A stretch of DNA of 64,000 nt from Sphaeramia orbicularis (Eukaryota; Chordata; Actinopteri; Kurtiformes; Apogonidae), in contig NC_043964.1 in assembly GCF_902148855.1 (NCBI RefSeq), positions 142,522 to 206,521 of the forward strand, in the 5' to 3' direction. Under the pieces are notes generated by a model, which did no database searches, was not told where the DNA came from, and saw only the letters and a program-made list of their open reading frames with translations. The translations under genes were made by a program, and so were the position numbers. Below, piece after piece: positions 33,880 to 46,254 of this stretch (the first letter of the stretch is position 1; every line of letters begins with the position of its first letter).

Positions 33880-34545
33880 ACGAGTGGGTCCAGGGGGTTC
33901 AGGTGAGTCCAAGTGGGCCCAGGGGGTCCAGGGGGTTCAGGTGAGTCCAGGTGGGCCTAGGTGGTTCAGGTGATTCCAAGTGGGCCCAGGGGGGTCCAGG
34001 TAGTCCAGGTGGTTCAGGTGAATCCAAGTGGGCCCAGAGGGTCCAGGTGAATCCAAGTGGGCCCAGGTGGTTCAGGTGAGTCCAAGTGGGCCCAGGGGGG
34101 TCCAGGTGAGTCCAGGTGGGCCTAGGTGGTTCAGGTGAGTCCAGGTGGGCCTAGGTGGTTCAGGTGATTCCAAGTGGGCCCAGGTAGTCCAGGTGGTTCA
34201 GGTGAATCCAAGTGGGCCCAGAGGGTCCAGGTAGTCCAGGTGAATCCAAGTGGGCCCAGGTGAGCCCAGGTGGTTCAGGTGAGTCCAAGTGGGCCCAGGT
34301 GGTTCAGGTGAGTCCAAGTGGGCCCAGGGGGGTCCAGGTGAGTCCAGGTGGGCCCAGGGGGGTCCAGGTGAGTCCAGGTGGGCCCAGGTGGTTCACGTGA
34401 GTCCAAGTGGGCCCAGGTGGTTCAGGTGAATCCAAGTGGGCCCAGGTGAGTCCAGGTGAGCCCAGGTGGTTCAGGTGAGTCCAAGTGGGCCCAGGGGGGT
34501 CCAGGTGAGTCCAGGTGAGTCCAGGTGGGCCCAGGTGGTCCAGTT
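33880..34545. repeat. GGTGAGTCCAAGTGGGCCCA minisatellite
   Basis: About 25 units of 20-40 bp made of CAGGTGAGTCCAAGTGGGC and CCAGGTGGTT modules. The plus strand repeats the splice-donor-like word CAGGTGAGT, but the gene here is on the minus strand. Confidence 0.93.
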
Positions 34546-35395
34546 TGAGTGTCTCTATCTTGGCACTTTAACGTCTCCCCAGATTCTGCTCAAGTCCGTC
34601 CTCCCTCTTTGATGATCAGCTGATCTCAGGTCAGGTGACCTCTGTTGGTGGACCTGGAGTCCACCTGTGACGTTCATGTGAGCCGTGGCTGCGGGCGTAA
34701 ACGTCAGAACCACATGAACAGATCCGCCTGAATTGAATGTTTCTGGACTTTTCTGGGTTCTTGTTCTAATTTATTTGTAAATGAAGTGAATTTGATGAAA
34801 CCACAGATGGTTTTTATTTCTGTTTCATCTGTTGATTTGTTGTAAATTAATGTTTGTTGCTGTTAACGGGTCAGAACTGTCTTTTATTGTGAAAGGACCA
34901 ACAGGAAGTGTCCCTGGGTTCATGTACGACTTTAAGGTGTTTTTACAACATTCTGTTTCATTTCATTGAACCAGAACGTCGGCATGGAAACAGAACAGAC
35001 ACGCCCACAAAATACTGAACTGCTCCTTTAAATGTTCAACACAGGAAATTAAAAAAAACAAAACACTGAGGAAGAGTTTGGAGCAGCTCCACCCACATTC
35101 TTCTTCTGCTTTCCTTCAGGCTCCGCCCACCGCCAGGGAACAATGTTTCTTCGAAATAAAAGTGCAAAAAGTGCAGAAATAAAAACCACGGCGGGAAGAA
35201 GCTGCAGACCAATCAGAGTCTGAGTTTTCATCACATGGCTTTAAACTCTGGCTCCTCCTTCACGTTCTTATTGGTCTATTAGTCGGTCCGTCTGCCAGGA
35301 GGCGGAGATGAGGTGGAGATGAGGAGGTGAGGATGCTGAAGCTGCAGATCATCAGATGGACGGAGGCGATGTGATGGTCGCGATGGATTTAAGGT
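34546..35395 (-). other. wipf2: Probable wipf2 3' UTR
   Basis: Unique-looking AT-rich sequence directly after the wipf2 stop, with a poly(A) hexamer at 34883-34888. No other exon was found. Confidence 0.5.
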
Positions 35396-38300
35396 TCACC
35401 TGCCGACGGGAGGAAGGGGCGGAGCTCCGCGCATCACTGAAGAAAAACAACAACAACACTGTCTTTAACAGATTAGAACAGGAAGTAGACATAAGAGGAA
35501 GTAGACACAACAGGAGGTAGACATAAAAGACAGACGCAACAGGGAGTAGTGACAAGAGGAAGTAGATGCAGGAAGTTGATGGAACAGGAAGTAGAGGTAT
35601 CAGAAAGTAAACACAAAAGGAAGTAGCTGCTACAGGAAGCAGTCAGCACACATGGGGTTAAACATCTTATTACAGGATGTTGGTTTATTTTTGTCTGTTA
35701 AACCACTTTGCACTATTTGTAGATAATTAAGCAATTACTACATTCAATTTATTTTTTTTATACTAAGATGCATGTAACATTTATTTTAGAACCAGAACAT
35801 TTCATACAGTTATAAACTGACCTTTGATATGACTTCCCTGTGTGACCCCTGACCTTTGACCTGCCTCTGTGACCTTTGACCTTCCTCTGTGTGACCCCTG
35901 ACTTTTGACCTACCTGTGACCTTTGACCTTCCTCTGTGTGACCCCCGACCTTTGACCTTCCTCTGTGTGACCCCTGACCTTTGACCTGCCTCTGTGACCT
36001 TTGACCTTCCTCTGTGTGACCCCTGACTTTTGACCTACCTGTGACCTTTGACCTTCCTCTGTGTGACCCCCGACCTTTGACCTTCCTCTGTGTGACCCCT
36101 GACCTTTGACCTACCTCTGTTGGCCTTGCTGGGGTAGATCTTGGTGAAGTGCCGGTACTCGTCTGGAGGAGGGAAATCGTCCAGAGGATGGAACGAATAT
36201 TTGGACTCAAAATCATCTGGAGAGAAAAGAAAAACCTGATCAATAACTGATCAAGTGATCAGTGTCTAATGAGGTCAGAGGTCAGCGGTGTGACACTGGA
36301 ACAAAGAAAGGAAGGAACCGACAGGAGGAACGACGACCAATCAGACTCACCGACAAAGGAGCGGGGGAGGGAGGACGAATGCCCGTTTCGGATGGGGGGG
36401 GGTGGAGGGGGAGGGGCAGCAGGGGTTCGGGAGGGAGGGGGCGGAGGCTTCCCTCTGGATGGAGGGTCAGAGGTCAGCGAGGGGCTACCGTGTGTCCTGT
36501 AAGGAGGGGGGGGCGGGGCCTCTCTGCCGCCAGACCGAGATGAGGACGACGAAGATTGGATGGGAACTGGAGGAGCTGAGGAGACAGATCAATACAGGCG
36601 ATCAATACAGGCGATCAATACAGGCGATCAATACAGGTGAATGGTACTCACCTGCTCCTCTACCTGGCGGCTCTCTGATGGGGGGCGGCGGCCTGTTTGC
36701 CTGTTGGGAGGGGGTGGGGGAGGCAGGAGGAGGCGGTGGGGCAGGGCCTCTGGTGGGGGTGTGGCCTCCAGGTGAAGGGGCGGTCCTCTTGTTACTCAGG
36801 GAGTTGTGTCGCTGCGGCAGCTCTGGCGCCGTGTCGCTGCTGGCAGCTGGACCGTTAGCAACACGATAAGGTGGAGGGGGCGGGGCCAGGGAGGAGGAGG
36901 TGGGGTTTCCTCCGGAGGTGGGGGGGCGTCTGTTGTTGCTAGGCGATGGGGGGGGTTTGGAGGGTAGGGGAGGAGTGTTGTTGGGAGTTGGGGGGAGGGG
37001 TTTCTCTCTGTTGTAAGAGGAGGAGGATGAGGAGGGGGGAGAGGGGGCGTTTCCACGGCGACTGAGTGGTGGAGGGGGGGCAGAGGAAGGGGAGGAAGGG
37101 GAGGAGCTCAGGTTGGGGAGGGAGGGGCGCTGGGAGCGACACGTCTCCATGGGCGACGAGGCCTGAGGGGAGGGGCTCTCAGTGTCATCGTGGCGATGGC
37201 TGGGTGGGCGGGGTGCTGCGGCGCGAGTGGAGGGGGAGCGTCCGGACGACCCGTCTGAAAAACAAACAAATAAACAAACAAATTAAAGCGGAAACGGAAA
37301 CATGAGGGCCAATCACTGCGCCAACACTGACCTCCCACTGGACGGAGTTTGGGAACGCCCCCTGTGAACAGACTTCCCATTGGTGGAGCAGATCCTGATG
37401 GACTGGATGCTCCGCTGCCATTGGCTCCTCCTGTTGCTGTCCCGCCTCCTTTGGGCTCTGAGAACCACAACCATTGGACAGAGTGAGTGAAGGCCCCACC
37501 TCCTGAAGGCATGATGTCACTAAACTATGACGTCACACAATGATGTCACTGACTGGATGAATGTGATGGTGCCTTCAAATGGAGTTGGATTTAACACATT
37601 CACGTCCATATGGATGCTGACGGAGGTGTGTTTAAAAAGGATGGAGGTCATTCATTCATTTGTTCATTCATTTGTTTGTTCATTCGTTCATTGGTGGATG
37701 CTGAGCTCATATATATTCTAACTTCATTCCTCTCAGGTTTGTGTTTGGGTTCATAGTCCAGTTTGGGCTTCGCTGCGTTTCTGTGGTAACGTTACCGTCG
37801 GTTCCTTCTAATGGTCTGTGTTGTAAAATGAGATCAGTTTGAGCTCTATTTGAAGGCGGGGAGGTGCGTTCAGGTACATTCAGGTGCGTTCAGGTACATT
37901 CAGGTGCGTTCAGGTACGTTCAGGTGTCAGTATGAGGTGGAGTGAGGTGAAGTGAAGTAAAACCAAATGATGTGTTTACGGTCCCACGCCGCTCCGATTG
38001 GTCATCGACAGCACAACATGAGTGACAAACAGACAAAGAACACCACAAACATGTTAAAGTGGGTTATGACATCACAGGGCTGCAGTCACATGACCAATCA
38101 CCTAGAGTCAATGTACAGGATTGGATTGATTATTGATTAGACACATCAGAGGAAAACCATGAGACCCAGTCTAAACCCAACTGAATCCTGAACCCCCCCC
38201 CCCCCCCCCAATCCTAGAGTTGTCCAGGTGAGTCCTGGTGGATCTGATGTGTCCAATCCCATCACCTGTCCAGGTAAACCCCGCCTCTGCACAGGTAAAC

Positions 38301-41300
38301 CCCGCCTCTGCACAGCGGACCGGGTTTGCAGCTAGCACAGCTAGCGCGCTAACTGCGTCCCTGTGCGGTTTACCTGTCACCTGTGGACAGGTGCACCAAA
38401 CATTCCCCTACGTCTGCTCTGTGGAGGCCGCTGGGACCGTCAACCACACACTGCCTCCAGCCCATGAGCAAACAAGTAGCATCAATCAAACAGTTCAGCG
38501 CTCTGCAGGACGCCACGGGTCAGCCGCAACCAGCCGCCACCTCGCCTCACCCTCACCTGACTTCACCTGTCACATGACCCCCACCTATGCACCCATCCAC
38601 ATTTATTCACTACTGACCCGATCCTGATCCCTGACCGATACTGTTCCCATAGCAACAGGTCTGATCCCTGACTGGTACCTGCCCATACCGATACTGTTCC
38701 CATAGCAACAGGTCTGATCCCTGACTGGTACCTGCCCATACCGATACTGTTCCCATAGCAACAGGTCTGATCCCTGACTGGTACCTGCCCATACCGATAC
38801 TGTTCTGATGCCACAGGTCTGATCCCTGACTGGTACCTGCCCATACCGATACTGTTCTGATGCCACAGGTCTGATCCCTGACTGGTACCTGCCCATACCG
38901 ATACTGTTCTGATGCCACAGGTCTGATCCCTGACTGGTACCTGCCCATACCGATACTGTTCTGATGCCACAGGTCTGATCCCTGACTGGTACCTGCCCAT
39001 ACCGATACTGTTCTGATGCCACAGGTCTGTCTGCTTTCAGCTTCTTCTTCCATTCCTGTTGATTTTACATGAGGCTGTAATCACCTGTCCAGGTCAGTCT
39101 AATGTGAATGACACTTAATCATGTAAGTGGAAGGGTTTCAAACTGACCGTCAACATTTACTAAATCCAACACAGATCCATATGAAGGGTTAGCTGGTCTA
39201 ACACTGACCCCCTACAAAGAAAAGACAGTCTGGGCACCAGGGGCTCTACGGTCCAATATTTACACTGGGGGTGGAACAGGGGGAAAAAAAAGAGTGACAG
39301 TACGTTTTCAGTAGGGAAGGACATCAGTGGAGGGGGGGGGGGGGGGGTGCTCACCTGTCCCCTGACCCTCACCTGTCCCCTGACCCTCAGACACTTTGAA
39401 CTCTTAAAAATCCAAAAATTACATTTAACAGCCTGGTTTTTTTTCTTTCCAGAGGCTGACTGATGTTCTCCTAATGCTGCCTTTTTGCGGAGGTGGGCGT
39501 GGCCTTTTTATAGAGGAAGGTGTGGCCTCTTTAAGGAAGCGGGCGTAGCCTCCGCTCCGCCGGCGGCTGGCGGCCTCAGCAGACCCGGTGCCCCTGCAGA
39601 GCCCTGGTACCATCAGAAGGTGAGGTGTTCCTTACTGTCCAGAGCCAGAGCAGAGCCCCTGTCGGCGGTGGTCGGCTGGTCAGTCGGCGCCCCCTGCTGT
39701 TTGGCCTGGCTCTGCTGCTGCTGCTGGTGTAGGTATTGGTATAAGCGAATGTATGGGTGCTCTGTGGGTGTCTGGCTCTGGGGGGTTTGAGTCTTACTGT
39801 CGAGCAGCGGAGCGCTGCGGTCGTTCACCACCGCCACCTTCCTCAGCTTGGTGCCTTTACAGATGTCAGACAGGAGGGCGCCGCGACCTTTGACCTCCTC
39901 TCTGCTCAGCTTGGGAGGGGTGGTGTTGGCCTGCAAGGGATTATGGGAAAGGAGAGAAGGACGGTGACATCACAGCCCAGGGTACAGAGGTTTACATGGT
40001 TTACATCAGGGCTGTCAAACTCATTTTGGTTCAGTTCCACATACAACCTAATATGAGCTGAAGTGGGCTGGACCAGTGAAGTCATATAAATAATAGGATA
40101 AGAACTGATAAATAATGTCAACTCCAATGTTGTCTCTATGTTTTTGAGTGAAAAAAGCAAAATTCCTTAAAGAAAATGTTTACATATACGAACTGCACTT
40201 AAACATAACATGAACAAATATGAACAACCTGAAAGTTCTTAAGAAAAAAATTGCAAAATTTAACAACATTACACCTTACTTTATCAGTTATATATGTGCA
40301 TCACAACTTACAGATCACAGTGGATCTACAAATGCACAAAACATTGAATAACAGGCAGAATATTGTTAAAATTTCACATACTTAAGACATTTTTGTTCAG
40401 GTTATTCACATTTTTTGTAAAAGGCTAGTCTGTAAATGTAAACATTTGCGTAACTTTACTGTTTTTACACTAAAACAAAGGAGAAAAAAATGGTTTTCAT
40501 TATTTAGAGGTTATTAGGATAGTATTTTACTGGTCTGACCCACTTTAGATTAAATTGACCTAAAATAAATTTAACATCCTTGATTGTTAATTATATTAGT
40601 GTAATTTTTGCATTTCACAAATTCATCCCAGGGGCCGGACTGGAGAGTTTGGTGGGCCAGTTTTGGCCCCCGGGCCACATGTTTGACATCTGTGGTCACA
40701 TGGTCACTGTAGGACTGTCCTGGTTTAATGTGGTCTGGTCTGAACTCATGTGTACAAGTGTTCCACCAACAGGAACCTGGTTCTGGTTCAGGTCCAGTAA
40801 TGCTGCATTTCCACTATGTGGAACCAGCTCAGCTCGGCTCGACTCCACTGTGGTACCAGGTCCTATTCCAGACCGGTTCCACTCTGGTACCAGGTCCTAT
40901 TCCAGACCGGTTCCACTCTGGTACCAGGTCCTATTCCAGACCCTTTCCACTCTGGTACCAGGTCCTATTCCAGACCGGTTCCACTCTGGTACCAGGTCCT
41001 ATTCCAGACCCTTTCCATTCCAGATCCTCCCTCTTTCCAGTCCCTGGTCGTCATAGCGATGCGGTGCGTTCCTTCTGTGTGCTCTGCTCACAGTTGCTGA
41101 TAAACTCACTGGTTGCCTGTTGTCTGGTCAAACTCCTGCTGAATGTTTGCGTCTGAACCTCCTGGACAAACCATGGTGTAGTTTTACAGACTGTCATCAT
41201 GTGGATTCACCTACTGACAGATTTACTGGAAAAGGGCGGGGCACACACACCACTCTGACCAATCAGAGGTCTGCAGTGTTTACACAGTGTCACCTTTAGG

Positions 41301-42528
41301 ATCTGGTCCCCAGTCCTGGAACCTCAGCAGAGGAGGTACCAAAAACTAGTACCAGGTACCAGATTCCTAAAAACTAGTACCAGGTACCAGATTCCACAAA
41401 ACTAGGACCAGGTACCAGATTCCTAAAAACTAGTACCAGGTACCAGAGTCCAAAAAACTAGGACCAGGTACCAGAGTCCAAAAAACTAGTACCAGGTACC
41501 AGAGTCCAGGTCCTATTTCATAATGGAAACGCAAAAAGGCTGAGTTGAGCCGAGCCGGTACCACGTAGTAGAAACACAACACAACAGCGCTGGGTCTAAA
41601 ACCACTTAGCTGTTCCGTGGACTAGACTCAGGCTGGATCCGGTACCCCACTAATACTGTCCCTGATGTCCTTGACAACGAGTCGGATGTCTACACTGGAC
41701 GTGGGTTTAAAAGGACAGAGCCTCCCACGGTCCACCAGACCACAGACCCACCTCTGTGGTTCTGGAACCTGCTGCCGGTCCTGGTGGAACCGCGGCGACT
41801 CGGATGGGTTCAGTACTTCAAACTGACCTGACAACAGGAGGATTGAGTCCATTATAAAAGTTTAATGAGGAGGACCAGCCCATTAGAACCAACCAGAACA
41901 TCTGTAGAACCCACCAGAACATCTGTAGAACCAACCAGAACATCTGTAGAACCACCTTCAGACAGATGTCCAGCTCCAGAAGGGTTACAGACACACCCTG
42001 AGACCAGAACCACCAGAGTCTGCCCCACTTCCACAGGTTTATCTGATCACACTGTGGATCCCAGTGGGTCTGAGTGACCGGTCCCAGAACCGGTCCAGGT
42101 CTAGTGCACAAGTTCTCCCAACTGAGTAGAGATGGTGGACTCACTGTAGACCAATAGACTCTGAAGAAGGTGGATGAGTTCTGGACCTCAGGACCCCCAT
42201 TAAGATCTAGTCCAGTCCAGTCCAAAACCCTCCATTGACTCTTGTCAGTGGTCACTCTGGTCAGTGGTCAGTCTGGTCAGGGGTCACTCTGGTTGGTTCC
42301 TGAGGGGTCCTGGTGGAATGGGGGGTTGGGGTTCTTTCAGGTCTTTGTTTGGTTCAGACCCAACATCTGAGTCTGGACCGAAGTGACCCGGTTCAGCTCC
42401 AGATCAGACGCAGACAGTTCCCTAAAGGCATCAGTGGGTGAGGAGGGGGAGGAGGGTGTGTTTACCTGGCTGAAGGTGGGGGGAGGAGGCGGGCCCCCGG
42501 GGGGAGGAGGAGGGGGTGGGATGGGCAT
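35396..42528 (-). CDS. wipf2: WIPF2 (WIRE/WICH), WASP-interacting protein family member
   Basis: Seven coding exons with matching phases: 42528-42466, 39930-39798, 37457-37332, 37254-36652, 36575-36351, 36216-36115, 35436-35396, about 430 residues (human 440). WIPF proteins bind N-WASP and actin and organise filaments at the cell cortex. The N-terminus MPIPPPPPPPGGPPPPP is profilin-binding-type polyproline. The WH2 actin-binding segment is KLSREEVKGRGALLSDICKG followed by TKLRKV. LFTGGVPKLRPVG and CRSQRPSLPNLS match WIPF2 rather than WIPF1 or WIPF3. Proline-rich repeats (REKPLPPTP, APELPQRHNSL) precede the C-terminal WASP-binding motif DDFESKYSFHPLDDFPPP with FTKIYPSKANR, and the end is RGAPPLPPVGR. 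The start is the first ATG and matches family N-termini. An alternative exon 2 donor is described separately. Confidence 0.94.
35838..36114. repeat. Minisatellite of DR1-type TGACCTTTGACCT motifs in wipf2 intron 6
   Basis: Two copies of a roughly 130-bp block, each with four to five sub-units. It contains seven perfect TGACCTTTGACCT motifs and four single-base variants in under 280 bases. The last motif (36100-36112) starts at intron position +3 of the exon 6 donor. Confidence 0.95.
36590..36642. repeat. GATCAATACAGGC 13-bp repeat
   Basis: Four units directly beside the exon 4 donor of wipf2 in a 76-base intron. Confidence 0.93.
37858..37930. repeat. GGTGCGTTCAGGTACATTCA repeat
   Basis: Three to four 20-bp units in wipf2 intron 2. 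Confidence 0.93.
38630..39028. repeat. 52-bp minisatellite in wipf2 intron 2
   Basis: About seven and a half units containing CCCATACCGATACTGTTC and CAGGTCTGATCCCTGACTGG. The left units carry CCCATAGCAACAGG and the right ones TGATGCCACAGG, two sub-families in separate blocks. Open frames are repeat artefacts. Confidence 0.95.
39636..39797 (-). other. wipf2: In-frame alternative 3' extension of wipf2 exon 2
   Basis: After the exon 2 donor (GACA then GTAAGACTC at 39797) the frame stays open for 162 bases to a second donor of the same form (GACA then GTAAGGAAC at 39635). Both leave one base, so splicing to exon 3 is in frame either way. The extra 54 residues are Gln/Ser/Thr-rich (LHQQQQQSQAKQQG). 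Use of the second site is inferred only. Confidence 0.5.
40006..40695. mobile_element. hAT-type MITE
   Basis: Ends are CAGGGCTGTCAAACTCATTT on the left and CCACATGTTTGACATCTGTG on the right, imperfect inverted repeats. The interior is AT-rich, the right part reads GGGGCCGG and CCCCCGGGCC. There is no coding capacity. The 8-bp target duplication is not clear. It lies in wipf2 intron 1, with an older relative at 1784-2350. Confidence 0.75.
40801..41575 (+). mobile_element. TIR-bounded non-autonomous element with two internal VNTRs, copy 1
   Basis: Left end GCATTTCCACTATGTGGAAC and GCTCGGCTCGAC; right end GAGCCGAGCCGGTACCACG and GTAGAAACAC, i.e. terminal inverted repeats. An internal single-copy core (about 41040-41320) separates a 34-bp array with CAGGTCCTATTCCAGACC (five units) from a 27-bp array with ACTAGTACCAGGTACCAG (about six units). 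An inverted copy lies at 60511-61346. The superfamily is unresolved. Confidence 0.75.
41868..41955. repeat. ACCAGAACATCTGTAGAACC repeat
   Basis: Four units of 21 bp in wipf2 intron 1. Confidence 0.9.
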
Positions 42529-42669
42529 CCTGCTGTGATTGGTCACACCTGAAGAACCTGAAAAGAAAGGACAGGGGGTTCAGAACAGAACCAGCACACA
42601 GGACCACATAGACCTGGACCACATAGAACAGAACCAGCACACAGGACCACATAGACCTGGACCACATAG

Positions 42670-43470
42670 ACTCTGATGGCATTCTTCATATTCATAAAGG
42701 CGTTTGTGTGAAAGTTCAGCCTTTAAAAACTCTAAATATGTTCACAACAAACAACAAATGCACTAAGAACACACAGATACTGTTCTGAAGGACCTTCAAC
42801 CTCCAGACTGTCCCACACATGGATTCAAGACCATTTTCAACACTTTTTTGCTCCAGGAATGAAAAAAGCATTTAACTGTTGAAACGTTCATTGGTTTATT
42901 TTTCCTCGTCATTCGTTTATTCGTTCGTTCATTCATTCATGCTTTTTTAAAGCTGCGTATGACTTTCATCACCAGTTTTTCATTCAGTCTGTCCAACCCC
43001 AGTCATATCCTCAGTATCCTGAATGTGAAATGTCCATAAGTGTCCAGTGACCTGCTGGTTCTGTTTGTGGTGGAGAACACTGTGAAAGTGTTCACTGTGA
43101 CGGAACAGATTCAGTTGAGTGATGACGGACAGACTAAAGGGGTCATGATACTGAGGACAGGACTGGGCTTGGACAGGTGGGACGAACGTCAGACGCAGCT
43201 TTAGAGTCCACAGGACAAGGAAACAAACGCACACAACAGGAACAGAACAGATCCATGTGTTTGGGACACATCAAGGCTGGACCATCAGTCAGACCACATG
43301 TTCAATGTAAACCTTTAAACTGAACTACTGTTGGACAGACCAGGGCTGGAACAGCTGACTCAGATCATTCTGGAACTCTGCACATGAATGAACAGATAAA
43401 TGTCGTATCGCAGCCGCACAGCGTTGAACACCACAAACATGTGACTGGTCCGATGGTGTGTGTGAACCAA
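42670..43470. other. wipf2 intron 1 sequence, nothing recognised
   Basis: Unique-looking sequence upstream of the first coding exon of wipf2. No exon, RNA gene or known element was recognised. Confidence 0.4.
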
Positions 43471-43471
43471 G

Positions 43472-43665
43472 GTTATTATCATTAACGAAAACTAACGAAA
43501 TGTCGAAAACTAATATTGAAAAAAACATTTTAGTTAACTGGAATAAATAAAAATTCAAATTAAAAGAAAAAAACAATAACTAACTAAAACGGATACAAAT
43601 TATGGACAAAATTCCCTTTGTTTTCCTCTTTGTTAATGTTGATATAGGACAGAACATGTGAACAC
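43472..43665 (+). mobile_element. Interspersed repeat starting CCAAGGTTATTATC (fragment)
   Basis: Shares GGTTATTATCATTAACGAAA, AACATTTTAGTTAACTG and AAATTCCCTTTGTTTTC with the reverse complement of 61640-62236. It is a short truncated copy of a common fish repeat whose class is not certain. Beyond it, to about 44030, the sequence is AT-rich with nothing recognisable. Confidence 0.6.
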
Positions 43666-44032
43666 TTTGTCTCAGATCAGCGGTAGAACAGAGGTATAGA
43701 AGTCCAACGGTGAAAGGATGGAAAGCAGAGTGCTTTTAAAATGCTTCAAATAACCATTATTTAATCAAACAGTGTTAAATAATAATAAATAAGATATAAA
43801 CAAAAAAGAAAAACAAAAAACTAAAATGAACCTCCACAATATCAGCATTTGAATAAATACCTAAAAATATCCAGACAGTACTTTTTAATATCGATACAGT
43901 ATTGTGAAATGAATTATCCTGATATACTGCAGAGGTGATCATTTCTAACAGCCCTGTTTGACACCTGTGTTCTAGAGCTTTGACAGTCCTCTTGGGCAGT
44001 ACCTGTCCCCCCCATATTGCTCTCTATGCCTG

Positions 44033-44053
44033 CCCCCCACCCCCACCCCCACC

Positions 44054-44096
<43 letters not shown>
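44033..44096. repeat. CCCCCA and CA microsatellite
   Basis: Runs of CCCCCA followed by about 21 CA dinucleotides. Confidence 0.95.
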
Positions 44097-44099
44097 TAG

Positions 44100-44920
44100 T
44101 GTGGCTTTAACACCTTTAAACAGACCAGACTTCCATCTAAAACTGAAAAATATATCATATCTAAAAGTAATGAAAAAATAACTACATCTCAAAATGTAAT
44201 TACATATTTTGAACATGACATTCGTAATTTAGAATTTGTTGTAAATTTGATCATTTTATATACACAAAAATAAATATACCCAAACACACATCCAAATTTT
44301 AAAATCTTTCTGATGGAATTTGAAAAATATATTAAATCATCAGAATTTATTTTTAACACAAAAAGCACTAGCACCCTGGAAATTTATAAAGGAATCTTTA
44401 AAATAGGCTGAACTCTCTGATGTATTTATTTTTGTAAGATGTTTTTTTTAAATATACTATTATTTGTATATTCTTCTTTGTGTCTTTAACTCTATGCATT
44501 TTTTTTTACTTATTTGTTCAAATGCTTTTTTTTGACATCTTGATGTTTGATCAAAATTAATATGTCTTGTATACCTAAATATTTTCAATAATAAAGAAAG
44601 GATATATCACAAACGTAAATAAAACACTTACTCTTAACCTCCTCAGACCCAGCTATGAGTTTTCTGTCCACATTTGTGGGCAAGAGTTTCACAACTTTAT
44701 ACAAAAAAAAAAAAAAAAGAAAAAACTGTCCACCACAAAAGACATTCCATAAAAATTTTAAAAACTGCATCTGAAAAAACTGTTGCATCATGATGTTATT
44801 AATATAGACACTGATTTAATAAAAACAAAAATATAGCTTGTACTTTGCTGACATTTCCTGGGTCTTAGGAGGTTAACTAACAAAAAAAAAAATCAAAGAG
44901 TGGACTTCCAGCCAAACCTC
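44100..44920. other. AT-rich wipf2 intron 1 sequence
   Basis: Low-complexity AT-rich sequence with poly-A stretches. No gene was seen. Confidence 0.45.
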
Positions 44921-46162
44921 CTGGGGCCTCATGTACAAAGACTTGCGTGGATTTCATACTGAAACCTGCCGTACGCCCAAATCCAGAAAAGTCCGAACGC
45001 ACAAAAAAATCCAGATGTATGAAACTGTGCGTACGCCCGAATCCAAGTACATTTCCTTTATACATCCCAATCAGCGTGGAATTGAGCGCATATGTTGGAG
45101 TACCTGACTCCTCCCTCTCCACGCCCATATTTAAATATGCAAATCAGCATAAACGGGGTCTGCAGGTGGAATTCCCTCTGGGATTCCCCTGTCTGCAGGA
45201 TCAGACGATGACGTCAAGGTGGACGCGAAGCGGAGGCCGAAACAGGCGGAAGAAGAAAAGAGACGAACTGAGACCGTTTGAGGAAAGAGTCGCCGATACT
45301 GTGACACTTTTCTCATAGGGCTGATGCGGATCACCCCCAAGATAAATATAGATTTAGTATTAGTGTCAGTCACACATGAGTTCATTCTACGGGTCATACA
45401 CAGTCTGATCACAGATAAACAGGATAAAGGTTCATGTGTGATCATGTCAGGAAATCAAAGAGGAAATCACAGACTGACTCATGTTTAATCACTCAAATTA
45501 TTATTTTCCAACAATGACACAGTAGACAGTCAGACCCAGGACCATCCTCCTGTCACAGAGGCTCCTGTTGACTCCCCAGTGTTAGCCGGTCCTCCGGTCC
45601 GCCACAGCCCACTGCTGATGCCCATCAGACCGGCATGGGTCTGTACTGACCCGAGTCACATTAGGACATCGTGAGGACAATGGGCGGAGTCAATGAGCGA
45701 CTGGACCGACTAATAAATGTTCTCACAGACATGAACACTATATTTATCAACCTATGAATTTTAGGTCCTTGTCTCTTTGCTGTTGCTGAATGTCCATCCG
45801 GGCAGGATTGGCATTGATGGATACAGGGTCTAATTGGTTCTGGTTCTGGTTCTGTTGGTGGATGTGCTGCTCTGACAGTAGGATGACGTGTCTGTGTGTT
45901 CATTGTTCTTCTGTGTATCTCCGATGTGCACATCAATCGGAGGAATGACCTTTTCCACATTATTAACAGTTTCTCAGTGTCACCTCTAAGTGTCGCCAAT
46001 GGTTCCAAAGCACTAGAAACGTGCGTACGCCAGCTGTGGAGTTGGCGTGAAGGAGCGCACATTTCCACGGTCATTTCAGTCTTTATACATCTGAACGTGA
46101 GCGTGGAAAAGGGCGTACGCCAGGTTTTTGTGCGTACGCACGCTTTATACATGAGGCCCCAG
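44921..46162. mobile_element. TIR element CTGGGGCCTCATGTA (PIF/Harbinger-like)
   Basis: 1242 bp bounded by CTGGGGCCTCATGTACAAAG and its inverse CTTTATACATGAGGCCCCAG. Sub-terminal regions are rich in GCGTACGC repeats (GTGCGTACGC). Coding frames are short and disrupted. The GGGGCC terminus resembles PIF/Harbinger families, but the expected 3-bp target duplication is not evident. Confidence 0.7.
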
Positions 46163-46188
46163 ATGTTTTTCGGATCCACTCACCTCAT

Positions 46189-46192
46189 GAAC

Positions 46193-46254
<62 letters not shown>
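46189..46254. repeat. (TAA)n microsatellite at LINE 3' end
   Basis: About 20 AAT triplets, in reverse the ATT tail of the adjoining L2-like LINE. Confidence 0.97.

Noticed and set aside
33880-34545. Array of splice donors (CAGGTGAGT) as a plus-strand gene
   Set aside because: No exons or coding content accompany them on the plus strand; it is a minisatellite in the probable wipf2 3' UTR.
36262-37305. Plus-strand Gly/Arg-rich frames
   Set aside because: Antisense shadows of the proline-rich wipf2 exons.
38563-39053. Reverse frames with YRYGQVPVRDQTC repeats
   Set aside because: All three frames read the same 52-bp minisatellite, which is not a multiple of three.
44921-46179. Open frames of 104-172 codons inside the GGGGCCTCATGTA element
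   Set aside because: No recognisable transposase or Myb-type motif; the frames are interrupted and appear to be decayed element sequence.
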